From JAQIBY01 sp964615585 (GTDB taxonomy: Bacteria; Bacteroidota; Bacteroidia; Bacteroidales; ML635J-15), in NCBI GenBank assembly GCA_964615585.1, contig CAZTNS010000014.1:1-31553 (forward strand): a stretch of DNA of 31,553 bases, read 5' to 3'. The notes under the pieces were generated by a model. That model had not been told where the DNA came from and ran no database searches. It saw only the letters and a list, made by a program, of their open reading frames with translations. A program made the translations under genes and the position numbers. Every line of letters begins with the position of its first letter. Position 1 is the stretch's first letter. Positions 8,387 through 16,991 of this stretch are shown here, one piece after another.

Positions 8387-11300
8387 TTATTGCATCAACA
8401 TTATTGTACCCTTTTGGGTTTTAATGTTTCCATCCCACATTTCAGCTTCAACATAAAAGACATATGTATCTACCGACTGCAGTTTTCCCTTGTAATAACC
8501 ATCCCATCCTTCATCAATATCATCAGTTTGGAATAGTTTTTCACCCCATCGGTTATAAATGGAAAATTCTTTCAGGTCTTTGATGCCCACGCCCTTGACA
8601 TATACAATCCTGTTCACCTGATTGCCTTCAGGGGTAAAAGCTTTCGGCACATCCAGGGTATAACGGATATCAACAAAAACATCATAACTGAGTTCTTCAG
8701 TAAAACAACCAAGACTGTCAGTAATACTGACCACATAAGACTGGGTTTCACGGGGATAAAATGTCGGATTTTCACAACCGGTACATGAAATATTTATATC
8801 CGGTAACCATTGTATATCTACTGCAGGCTGATCTGTTTCTATATAATTGGATACGGACTCACCAATGATAATTGTATCCTGACTGCTGCCAATCGAGCTT
8901 GCGACAGGATATTGAATGGTCACCTCAACAGTATCTTTATTAACACATTCGCTGGCAGATGTTACTGTCAGGTAATATGTCATATCTTCTTCCGGGGCGG
9001 CATAAGGATCGGAGACGTCTGTTTCACTCAGGTAAAGTCCTGGATACCAGACATATTGCTCCCCATTTTCTGCGTGCAGATAAAATCCATCATTTTCACA
9101 AATGATGGTATCCGTTGTTGCATTGGGATCAGGAACGTACCCAATTACAACCTGCCTGACAGTATCATCCCAACAACCAACTTCGGTATTTTCCACTTCA
9201 AGAGTAATATCCACCACAGAATCCATTTGTGTGTTGTTGACAAATAGCACTGAATCCCAGTTGGGCTCAGTATATGTTCCCAACCCTTCAACATGCCAGT
9301 TATAGAGCAGATCATCACCTGTGGAAATATCGGTCAGATTTAACGTAAACGGGCTGCACTGAAATGTGTCAGCAAGCATACCGGATTCGGGATTAATCAA
9401 TGAAAAGGATGCCTGAACATTGTATATATCTACAAACACAGTCATCGGGGGCATATTTTCACAACCCGATCCGCTTAGAGTTACATCAACCCGATACGGG
9501 TTTCCTGAAGAAGGCATATAATGATAAACATAGCTTGTGGAGTCACCTTGAGCACTGCCTCCTTCTCCAAAAGTCCACTCAACATAATCTATGCCTTCAC
9601 CATTTTCAATAGAAAAATCAAGTGTGTCATGCAGACAAGCATTAACTGTTGATCCGTTTTCCAGGTGTTCTCCATTAACAAACATATCTCCTGAAGGCCC
9701 TCCGATAGTCAATAATTCCTGTTGCACATCGTGACAACCAAAACTGGTAGTTACTTCAAACTTCAGGTAATACTCCCCTGCTTCAGAATAAGAAAACTCA
9801 TAGGCATTGTATCCATTCCCCTGTTCATTTAAATATCCGGAATACCAGAGGTAATTTGCGGATGGGTATTCAGGGGCATCATGAGTTATATCACCGATAT
9901 TCAAAGTCAAGGGGGGGCATGCCACCTCAGTATTTGAAACCGTAAAACCAGCATTGGCTTCCTGTACCTCAATGTACGCCGTTTTCTCCATTATTTCCAG
10001 ACAACCGGCTCCACTGATTGTCAGGGTAACATCATAAATACCGGGATCTGTGTAGCTGTACACTGGGAGCATCTCATTACTTACGGGCGAACCATCGCCG
10101 AAATCCCATTCATAGGTATATGTCACATCATCTTGCAGGTTAGGAATAAATTCTAATGAATCACCAACACATACCTGCCTGTCCTGATCATCAACAGATT
10201 CTGCTATGAAGTTAGCATCAAGCGAAACAAGCTCTATGTATGCCGGAATAACCAGGCTGTCCTGGCAACTTCCCGACCATGCTGTAATAACAACATCATA
10301 CGTACCCGGCTGGCTTAAGGTAAAAACAGAAGTAAAAGGGACTGAATTTGTCCCGTTTACAGCCGGGGAATCAGAATCAGAAAAGCCCCCGCTGTTCTGA
10401 ATATCAACTGTGATCTGAGCAATGTCATCATCAGCTTCAACAATGCCTTCAATGGTGAGTTCATAGGGGGTACAACCATCAACAGGATAGGATGAAGTAA
10501 TATTGATATCGGGCCCTGCAATATACAGATCATGACATACAGAGTCTTCACAGCCATCTTCGTCCCTCACATGCAAACATACTGAAACGTCACCATGGGT
10601 GTGATATATATGTGTTATTTCATCATCAGGCATCCACCCTGAATTTTGGCCGTCTCCGAAATCCCAGTAATATTCTTCTGCATTTTGGCTGCCGCTTTCT
10701 TCAAATAAAAATTCCTCATTTGAACAAATATTGTCAGGATTCAGAGTAAAAGATGCTACGGGTTGTATCACATTTAATTGTATAGAATCACGGAATTCAC
10801 ATCCGGTAGATGAATTTTGAGCGTTGACAATTACCCAATGCTCCCCTGTGCCCGGAAATTCGTAAATGATGGTGCTGTCAGTGGTGTTCAAATGCTGATT
10901 AATGGTATTAAGCCCATCATCCTGGATTATCCAGTCCCATGTGTCCGCTTCAACCAGATCAACTTCAAACAGGTATTCATTGCCCACGTTACATTCATGA
11001 ATATAGGATATATCGTATATTATCGGACCATTTACATAAAACAATGAGTCTATAAACAATGAATCACGACACCCATTGTTTTCTACCACATGCACGACCT
11101 GCACCCATCCCGTATCCTGGTGAAAAGTAAAATCAGCCGGGTGTTGTTCATTGGAAGTTCCCCACTGCCAATCGGCAGTATCTCCAAACAACCACTCATA
11201 TGCATCAATGTGATCAGGATCTTCAGATAAACTGCTAAAACTCAGGGAATCCCAGGGACACACTTCAGCCGGATAAGATGAATAATCAAAAATTGGCGTC

Positions 11301-12955
11301 TGATGTTCTCCTACAGATACCTCAACTTCAAAGCTATCAACGCAACCATTGATATCTGTTACGGTTAGTTCCAAAAAGTATATCCCGGTGTCAGTATATT
11401 CATGATTTTCAATGGTTGTTCCATTAAATGGATCATCATACGAATTGGGATCAGCAATATTGGAATAAAAATCCCAGTTAAATGTTATAATGTCATCAGG
11501 ATTTGTTACCGAATCATAAGTTGCTGTTACATTAAGAGGGCTACAACCTCCTGTGGAATCAACAGAAAAAGCCGCTGAGGGGGAATTGATGGAGACCTGT
11601 GGTCCGGAATAGCTGCCTGTACATCCGTGTGTTGAAGTTACTTCAAGTGAAGGATAAAAATTTCCTTCATCATCATAAGTATGATCTGTTTCTTCTCCGT
11701 ATCCATCATCTCCGTCACCAAAAATCCAGTGATATTCATCAACATCAACATTACATGATGCCGAGAAATGCACAGATAAAGGAGCATTACAACTGAAATC
11801 TTCATCAATGGTAAAAGCAGGTTGGGGGTCTTCTACCACAACGTTAAAACTTGTATCAGTTTCACATTCACCTCCGGGGTCCACAGTGAGTGTTATGTTA
11901 TGTGTGCCGGCAGTATTAAAAACAACTTCTGCACTTACCTGATTGCTTGTCGTCGGATTCCCCCCGTCAAAATTCCAGGAGGCACCATATCCTTCATTAT
12001 CACAGAAAAAATATGTTTGTTCTCCTATGCATATAACCCCTTCGGTAATTTCTTCATAACTGGAATTATATAAGGTAAATGCCGGTAACACAGGTTGAAT
12101 GTGGACATAATTAATGGAATCAACAACAGAGATACAACCATAGTCATCTTCTACCGTTACACTGACATCATAATTACCGTCGGATGTGTATGTGTGGGTA
12201 GGATTTTCTTCAGTTTCTTCCTGGCCACTGGTTCCATCTCCAAAATCCCATTCAATGTTATAACCCAGGCCATTAGACACAACAATGTTGCTGTTAAAAT
12301 TAATATCTATAGGTGAATAGCACCATGATTGGGGGTCTGCGCTGATGCTGACAACCGGTGTATCTGACAACATAATGGCATTTTCCTGAGAATAATGCGA
12401 AGAACAACCATTTTCATTTATGGCTTCCAGCATAATGTTAAACGTTCCAGTCTGATTGTATTCATGAACCGGATTTTCTTCTGTGCTGCTGGTGCCGTCA
12501 CCAAAAGTCCATACATAATTATCAACACTCCCCCCGCCTTCCTGGGTGGTTGTGTTTTCAAAACTATGTTCGTATGGAATACATCCCATATAACTAACCG
12601 GCTCAAAACCTGCAATGGGTGTGGGAAGCACATAGATATCCATTGTTTCCTGAACACTAGAACCATCACATGTAACAGATAAAGTAACCGTAAACAAACC
12701 GGATTCATTATAATTATAGACAGGGTTTTCCAAAAAAGACGTCGAGCCATCTCCAAAATCCCATTCATAATCAACATCATTTGGATTTGAACACCCCGAA
12801 ACATCGCTTGTGTTGGTGAAATGAATATTATCATTAACACAAACGGAATCCTGTCCTTCCTGCACTTCAAAGCTGGCAACCGGTTGGGCGTTGGCATTTC
12901 CCGCTATTATCAGAATAACAACCAAAATATATCCATGAATTCTTTGTCTTATCAT
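8387..12955 (-). CDS. Giant PKD-repeat T9SS cargo, type B C-terminal domain
   Basis: The protein has 1522 residues from the chosen start. A signal peptide (MIRQRIHGYILVVILIIAGN, cleaved near NANAQ) is followed by about 14 tandem PKD or Ig-like domains. Seven keep a clear W-x-F-G-D/E motif (such as YEWDFGDG), and each domain carries paired cysteines. The last about 90 residues form a gliding-motility-type C-terminal domain (VPKAFTPEGN, then IYNRWGEKLFQ, WDGYYKGK and a KGTIMLMQ end). This is a type B T9SS sorting signal, so the protein is probably exported to the cell surface as an adhesin or matrix protein. A longer frame to 13042 exists, but it would begin upstream of the promoter and overlap the divergent gene. 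Met at 12953-12955 starts the signal peptide and is preferred. Confidence 0.93.
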   Translation of the reverse strand: MIRQRIHGYILVVILIIAGNANAQPVASFEVQEGQDSVCVNDNIHFTNTSDVSGCSNPNDVDYEWDFGDGSTSFLENPVYNYNESGLFTVTLSVTCDGSSVQETMDIYVLPTPIAGFEPVSYMGCIPYEHSFENTTTQEGGGSVDNYVWTFGDGTSSTEENPVHEYNQTGTFNIMLEAINENGCSSHYSQENAIMLSDTPVVSISADPQSWCYSPIDINFNSNIVVSNGLGYNIEWDFGDGTSGQEETEENPTHTYTSDGNYDVSVTVEDDYGCISVVDSINYVHIQPVLPAFTLYNSSYEEITEGVICIGEQTYFFCDNEGYGASWNFDGGNPTTSNQVSAEVVFNTAGTHNITLTVDPGGECETDTSFNVVVEDPQPAFTIDEDFSCNAPLSVHFSASCNVDVDEYHWIFGDGDDGYGEETDHTYDDEGNFYPSLEVTSTHGCTGSYSGPQVSINSPSAAFSVDSTGGCSPLNVTATYDSVTNPDDIITFNWDFYSNIADPNSYDDPFNGTTIENHEYTDTGIYFLELTVTDINGCVDSFEVEVSVGEHQTPIFDYSSYPAEVCPWDSLSFSSLSEDPDHIDAYEWLFGDTADWQWGTSNEQHPADFTFHQDTGWVQVVHVVENNGCRDSLFIDSLFYVNGPIIYDISYIHECNVGNEYLFEVDLVEADTWDWIIQDDGLNTINQHLNTTDSTIIYEFPGTGEHWVIVNAQNSSTGCEFRDSIQLNVIQPVASFTLNPDNICSNEEFLFEESGSQNAEEYYWDFGDGQNSGWMPDDEITHIYHTHGDVSVCLHVRDEDGCEDSVCHDLYIAGPDINITSSYPVDGCTPYELTIEGIVEADDDIAQITVDIQNSGGFSDSDSPAVNGTNSVPFTSVFTLSQPGTYDVVITAWSGSCQDSLVIPAYIELVSLDANFIAESVDDQDRQVCVGDSLEFIPNLQDDVTYTYEWDFGDGSPVSNEMLPVYSYTDPGIYDVTLTISGAGCLEIMEKTAYIEVQEANAGFTVSNTEVACPPLTLNIGDITHDAPEYPSANYLWYSGYLNEQGNGYNAYEFSYSEAGEYYLKFEVTTSFGCHDVQQELLTIGGPSGDMFVNGEHLENGSTVNACLHDTLDFSIENGEGIDYVEWTFGEGGSAQGDSTSYVYHYMPSSGNPYRVDVTLSGSGCENMPPMTVFVDIYNVQASFSLINPESGMLADTFQCSPFTLNLTDISTGDDLLYNWHVEGLGTYTEPNWDSVLFVNNTQMDSVVDITLEVENTEVGCWDDTVRQVVIGYVPDPNATTDTIICENDGFYLHAENGEQYVWYPGLYLSETDVSDPYAAPEEDMTYYLTVTSASECVNKDTVEVTIQYPVASSIGSSQDTIIIGESVSNYIETDQPAVDIQWLPDINISCTGCENPTFYPRETQSYVVSITDSLGCFTEELSYDVFVDIRYTLDVPKAFTPEGNQVNRIVYVKGVGIKDLKEFSIYNRWGEKLFQTDDIDEGWDGYYKGKLQSVDTYVFYVEAEMWDGNIKTQKGTIMLMQ

Positions 12956-12983
12956 TTTTGTTTCTTTTTCTTCAACATCTTGG

Positions 12984-13014
12984 ATTGGAATTATTAACAA
13001 ATATACTATATTTG
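12984..13014 (+). promoter_or_regulatory. Promoter of the porP/porE-like operon
   Basis: ATTG at 12984-12987, a 19-bp spacer and TATATTTG at 13007-13014 fit the Bacteroidota housekeeping promoter, which puts transcription start near 13021 and the ATG at 13037. Its -7 element is the mirror image of the divergent one: CAAATATACTATATTTG (12998-13014) is a 17-bp palindrome with a single central base. Confidence 0.65.
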
Positions 13015-13028
13015 AGCGTAAATTTAAA
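12998..13028 (-). promoter_or_regulatory. Promoter of the PKD cargo gene
   Basis: On the minus strand the -7 element is TATATTTG (13005 to 12998). TTTA lies 19 bp upstream (13028 to 13025) as a near-consensus -33. Transcription would start near 12992 and leave a leader of about 37 nt before the ATG at 12955. Confidence 0.6.
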
Positions 13029-13036
13029 GTAAAACT

Positions 13037-14056
13037 ATGCAAAAGACAAAATTTTGTTTTATCATATTGGTTATATTATTGTCCCTAAGCACGAAAGCCG
13101 GGTTTTCACAGGACATTCATTTTTCCCAATTTGGCAAAAGTCCTTTGTATGTAAATCCGGCATATACGGGGATGTTTGAAGGGAACTGGCGGTTTACCAA
13201 CAATTATCGAAATCAATGGAGCAGCATAGGTCCTGCTTTTAAAACGATTTCAGCAGGATTTGATAAACCTTTTAGGATAAATAAAGGACGTATTGGAACC
13301 GGCGTATATTTTGTAAATGACCAGTCAGGAGCCGCTTCCCTTACAGCCAACAAAGTTTATTTCTCTCTATCATATCTGACCAGAATAAGACAACAACAAA
13401 TCTCCTATGGAATCCAGGCAGGATATGTCATGCAAACTTATGATATGAATTCCCTTACTTTCCCTGCTCAGTATAATCCAAACACCGGTTATTATGATGC
13501 CGACCTGCCGCACCAGGTAAACAACTATAATGAAAATGTAAATTATCCTGACATCAATGCCGGTATTGCATGGTCTAATTCTTTCGGGAAAATAACCCCC
13601 GTTGCCGGAATCAGTGCTTTTCATATCAATTCCCCGGCAATGAGTTCTCTCAACAATAACGAAGCAAAATTACCGTTAAGGCTCGCTTTTAATACTTATG
13701 CAGTAATCAATCTGACAGATCACTGGTTTGTAAGACCCGATTTCTTTACCGGTTATACAAACAAAGCCAGCGATTATCTTATTGGTGGCATTGCAGGTTA
13801 TAATTTCGGGATCAAAAATATGTTTGAAAAAATTTACGCAGGAACAGAATTCCGTACCCATTTTCATACCACAGATGCCGCTGTTGTTATGATTGGATTT
13901 GGGTTTATGGGATTTGACCTGGGTATAAGTTATGACATTAATATTTCCGGACTAAAACAAGCCACAAATTTTAAAGGTGCTTTTGAAATTTCTTTGGTTT
14001 ATACCAATTTTGTGAAAGAATTAAAACGTATTACAATCCCTTGTGACAGATATTGA
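13037..14056 (+). CDS. PorP/SprF-family T9SS outer-membrane protein
   Basis: A 339-residue protein with a signal peptide (cleaved near AGFSQ-DIHFSQ) and the family's signature opening: QDIHFSQF, then LYVNPAYTGMFEGNWRFTNNYRNQW. The rest alternates short beta-strands (ISYGIQAGYVMQ, GIGFGFMGFDLGISYD-like segments), as in a 14-stranded outer-membrane barrel. Family members work with T9SS to secrete or anchor particular type B C-terminal-domain cargoes, as SprF does for SprB. It is divergent from such a cargo gene and is followed after 2 bp by the OmpA/PorE-like gene, so the three probably form one unit. The gene symbol is left blank because the family has many paralogues per genome. Confidence 0.92.
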   Translation: MQKTKFCFIILVILLSLSTKAGFSQDIHFSQFGKSPLYVNPAYTGMFEGNWRFTNNYRNQWSSIGPAFKTISAGFDKPFRINKGRIGTGVYFVNDQSGAASLTANKVYFSLSYLTRIRQQQISYGIQAGYVMQTYDMNSLTFPAQYNPNTGYYDADLPHQVNNYNENVNYPDINAGIAWSNSFGKITPVAGISAFHINSPAMSSLNNNEAKLPLRLAFNTYAVINLTDHWFVRPDFFTGYTNKASDYLIGGIAGYNFGIKNMFEKIYAGTEFRTHFHTTDAAVVMIGFGFMGFDLGISYDINISGLKQATNFKGAFEISLVYTNFVKELKRITIPCDRY

Positions 14057-14058
14057 CC

Positions 14059-16179
14059 ATGAAACATATCTACTTCATAACAGCCATTGTGTTTTCTGTA
14101 TTTTTAATTTCCAGTCAGTCTTTCAGCCAGGAAAATATTGATGAGATGAACTCCCGGCAACTCAAACGTTACGGGATACAGGCAATGAAATCAGGTGATA
14201 TTTATACCGCCATAGATTATCTGTCAGTTTATATTGCTGACAATCCTGAAGATGCAAAAATATTATATACACTTGGTGAATTATATTTTCGCACAAGAAA
14301 TTATCCAAAAGCAGAGACCTATTACCGGAAGGCATTCAGAGAAAAAAGATACAAATATACATCCGCTCAGTTTAAAACAGCTGTTTGCATTAAGATGCAG
14401 GGGAAGTATGAAGAAGCGCGCAGAGAATTTGAGGTTTTTAAACGCTATCAAAATGATGTGGATAACACCAGATATTACAGAAACCGTCTGGAAACAGAAA
14501 TAAAGGGTTGTGAAATGGCAATGAAAGACAGCATCCATTCAAACTATGTAATAAACAACATGCATGAAATCAACCACAGCCATATAGATTTTAATCCCAT
14601 CCCGAGGGGTGAAAACCGCCTTATTTTTGCCTCTTTACCATTAAAGGAGCTTACTTATTTTGATCAATTAACAGATACCATTCCAAAACGCAGATTTTAT
14701 CAGGCTGTAAAAAAGGATAATAACTGGAAGATCACAGGTGAGTTTGGTGATGATGTCATAAATTCAAGTGATGCCAATACCGGAAACGGAGCATTTTCGC
14801 CTGATGGGAAACGGTTTTATTTTACACGTTGCTCAAAGAATATAGATAACTCTATGGTGTGCCGCATTTATAAAACAGAAAAGAAAAACAACATCTGGCA
14901 GAAACCAAAAATGCTAAATAATGAAATAAATGACCCTTATTCTACATCTACAATGCCGGCTGTAGGAATCTCCAGACGGAACACAGACATGTTATATTAT
15001 GTTTCTGACAGAGAAGACGGGCAGGGAGGTTTGGATATCTGGTACACCTACTGGGATCCTCACATCAATGATTTTACCCCCCCTAGAAACTGCGGACGTA
15101 AAATCAATACCATGGCTGATGAGATAACACCTTATTATAATGTTGACTCCCGGACTCTGTATTTTAGCTCCAACGGATATCCCAATTATGGTGGTTTCGA
15201 CGTTTTTAGCACCAGGGGAAATGGCCGTAATTTTTCTGATCCTGAAAACCTTGGAAAACCAATCAATTCTGAAGTGGATGAATTGTATTTTGTAAAATCT
15301 GCTGAAGGTTATTATGGTTATTTTGTATCCAACAGGCCGGACGGAAAATCAATCAGGCATGAAACCTGCTGTGATGACATTTACCAATACATTGACAGTG
15401 ACTATATCCGGATAATGCTTACCGGTGAAATATACGGGATTACTGATTTGGCTTTTTACAACAGGATTCGTGAACAATATGAAAAAAACCTGACTCTGGA
15501 AGATTTGGATCACTCAAAAGATTCAACTTCCATGAAATTGCTCCATAAATATCCTGTGTCATTGTTTATGAAAGATCCGGATACGGGAGAAGAAAGTTTC
15601 ATCAAAACAGATTCCACTACACATGGGAGGTATTGGTTCAACCTTGAACAAGGTATAGATTACATTTTAAAAATCAATGACTTTAATCGTCAGGAAAAAA
15701 TATTTGCACTCTCAACCAAAGAAGTAACCAAAGATGATACCATCCATATGGATGCAATTATCGTTAACACAATACCTGATAAATCTCTGGTAATTAAAAA
15801 TGTTTATTATGATTATGGCAAATACACCCTCACTGATGAGGCTAAACAAGTTATCGACAATTCTGTGTATAAAATACTTGAAGAATACCCCAATCTAATT
15901 GTAGAAATTAGCTCACATACCGATAGCATCAGTAGTGCTGAATTTAATCAAAAACTTTCACAAAAAAGGGCAGAGGCAGTCGTTGATTATTTAATTGATA
16001 AAGGCATTCCGGAAAGGCAACTTAAAGCCAAAGGTTACGGTGAAACCAAGCCCATTGCTCCCAATTCAAATCCAAATGGAACTGATAACCCTGAAGGACG
16101 AGCAAAAAACCGGCGTACTGAATTTAAAATTATCGGGGAAATTGAAGAATTTGATGATACCAGCTTTGATGAAGATTGA
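14059..16179 (+). CDS. PorE-like protein: TPR, beta-propeller, OmpA
   Basis: The 706-residue protein has a signal peptide to about residue 25 (cleaved near SQSFSQ-EN) and TPR-type helices at about 30-140. PD40/WD40-like propeller repeats follow at about 185-430 (FSPDGKRFYF, YYVSDREDGQGGLDIW, LYFSSNGYPNYGGFDVF). Next come a small carboxypeptidase-regulatory-like region at about 450-570 and an OmpA_C peptidoglycan-binding domain at about 575-700 (VYYDYGKYTLT, SSHTDS, KGYGETKPIAPN, GRAKNRRTEF). This order matches PorE of the T9SS, which links the outer-membrane machinery to peptidoglycan. An in-frame TTG two codons upstream (14053) overlaps the porP-like stop; the ATG at 14059 begins the signal peptide and is preferred. 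Confidence 0.9.
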   Translation: MKHIYFITAIVFSVFLISSQSFSQENIDEMNSRQLKRYGIQAMKSGDIYTAIDYLSVYIADNPEDAKILYTLGELYFRTRNYPKAETYYRKAFREKRYKYTSAQFKTAVCIKMQGKYEEARREFEVFKRYQNDVDNTRYYRNRLETEIKGCEMAMKDSIHSNYVINNMHEINHSHIDFNPIPRGENRLIFASLPLKELTYFDQLTDTIPKRRFYQAVKKDNNWKITGEFGDDVINSSDANTGNGAFSPDGKRFYFTRCSKNIDNSMVCRIYKTEKKNNIWQKPKMLNNEINDPYSTSTMPAVGISRRNTDMLYYVSDREDGQGGLDIWYTYWDPHINDFTPPRNCGRKINTMADEITPYYNVDSRTLYFSSNGYPNYGGFDVFSTRGNGRNFSDPENLGKPINSEVDELYFVKSAEGYYGYFVSNRPDGKSIRHETCCDDIYQYIDSDYIRIMLTGEIYGITDLAFYNRIREQYEKNLTLEDLDHSKDSTSMKLLHKYPVSLFMKDPDTGEESFIKTDSTTHGRYWFNLEQGIDYILKINDFNRQEKIFALSTKEVTKDDTIHMDAIIVNTIPDKSLVIKNVYYDYGKYTLTDEAKQVIDNSVYKILEEYPNLIVEISSHTDSISSAEFNQKLSQKRAEAVVDYLIDKGIPERQLKAKGYGETKPIAPNSNPNGTDNPEGRAKNRRTEFKIIGEIEEFDDTSFDED

Positions 16180-16180
16180 T

Positions 16181-16678
16181 TTATAATAAACCCTGTAATT
16201 GGGGCATAAGCTTTTTCCTTGCAAAATATATTCTGCTTTTTATTGTTCCCAAAGGCAAATCCAGTCGTTTTGCAATTTCTGTATATTTATATGCCTTGTA
16301 AAACAAAATAAATGGGATTCGATACTTGGAATCAAGCTTCATTAAAGCTGCTTTAATGTCAGAACGGATCATATACATATCAAGATTCATTTCGTTATCA
16401 ATCCTCAACAAACCGGTATCTTTAGTTTTTTTTGTGTCTTCGATCATCTTTTGTTTGTATTTTTTCCGCCGGTATTGATTTATAAAGGTGTTCTTCATGA
16501 TGGTAAACAACCATGATTGCAGATTCTTTTTGTGCACATATTTATCTTGGTTTTTTAACGCTTTAAACATGGTCTCCTGAATCAAATCATTGGCATCCTC
16601 ATGGTTATTGGTAAGATGAAATGCATAATACTTTAATTTATTCGAATGTTCTGTAATTTCTCTTCTTATATTACTCAT
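16181..16678 (-). CDS. ECF sigma factor A
   Basis: A 165-residue sigma-70 family factor of the ECF type. Region 2 is at about 10-75 (EDANDLIQETMFKAL, then LQSWLFTIMKNTFINQYRR, which contacts the -10 element). Region 4 is at about 110-160 (LDSKYRIPFILFYKAYKYTEIA, then the recognition helix LPLGTIKSRIYFARKKL). No anti-sigma gene is adjacent. A strong AAAGGAG ribosome site precedes the ATG by 5 nt, unusual for this phylum. It is about 77% identical over its whole length to the ECF factor at 21973-22470 (38 differences by my count). Its stop lies one base from the stop of the convergent PorE-like gene. It could control the repair genes, itself, or distant targets. Confidence 0.93.
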   Translation of the reverse strand: MSNIRREITEHSNKLKYYAFHLTNNHEDANDLIQETMFKALKNQDKYVHKKNLQSWLFTIMKNTFINQYRRKKYKQKMIEDTKKTKDTGLLRIDNEMNLDMYMIRSDIKAALMKLDSKYRIPFILFYKAYKYTEIAKRLDLPLGTIKSRIYFARKKLMPQLQGLL

Positions 16679-16991
16679 GTTTTTCTCCTTTACTTTTTAT
16701 GAAATTCCATTTATTTATAATTGTATTTGTCCATTTTAAAAAATAAACAATTTTTCTTAACTTCCAAACAATTGTCTTAATATTTTGTTAATTTATGCCA
16801 ATGTTGATTTTATTTGCATTTTCAACCTTTTCATTTACACATGATTTTCGGTTTTTTTGGGCTCCATAAAGCCTTATCACATGATTTTTTGAACTTCCAT
16901 AAATTTTATTGTACTAAATACAAATTTTTAAAACCACACATATATGCTGAGAAACATTGATGTTATTGTAATGTCGTTCTGTACTAAGACA
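16679..16991. other. AT-rich gap holding the sigma A promoter region
   Basis: No gene. The left part is the leader and upstream region of the ECF sigma gene (AAAGGAG ribosome site at 16684-16690 and the 38-bp block). The right part, up to the fpg stop, shows no clear terminator. Confidence 0.5.
16764..16801 (-). promoter_or_regulatory. Shared upstream block of twin ECF sigma genes, copy A
   Basis: Read on the minus strand, this 38-bp block begins TTGGCATAAATTAAC and ends TTTGG, 86 bp before the start codon. It aligns without gaps to 22546-22583, upstream of the paralogous sigma gene, at 29 of 38 positions. Conserved TTGG-y-ATAAATTAA and ATATTAAGA segments suggest a promoter recognised by one or both factors, giving autoregulation or cross-regulation. 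Confidence 0.5.

Noticed and set aside
12956..13042. 29-codon N-terminal extension of the PKD cargo
   Set aside because: It would begin upstream of the assigned promoter and overlap the divergent gene. The signal peptide begins at the Met encoded at 12953-12955.
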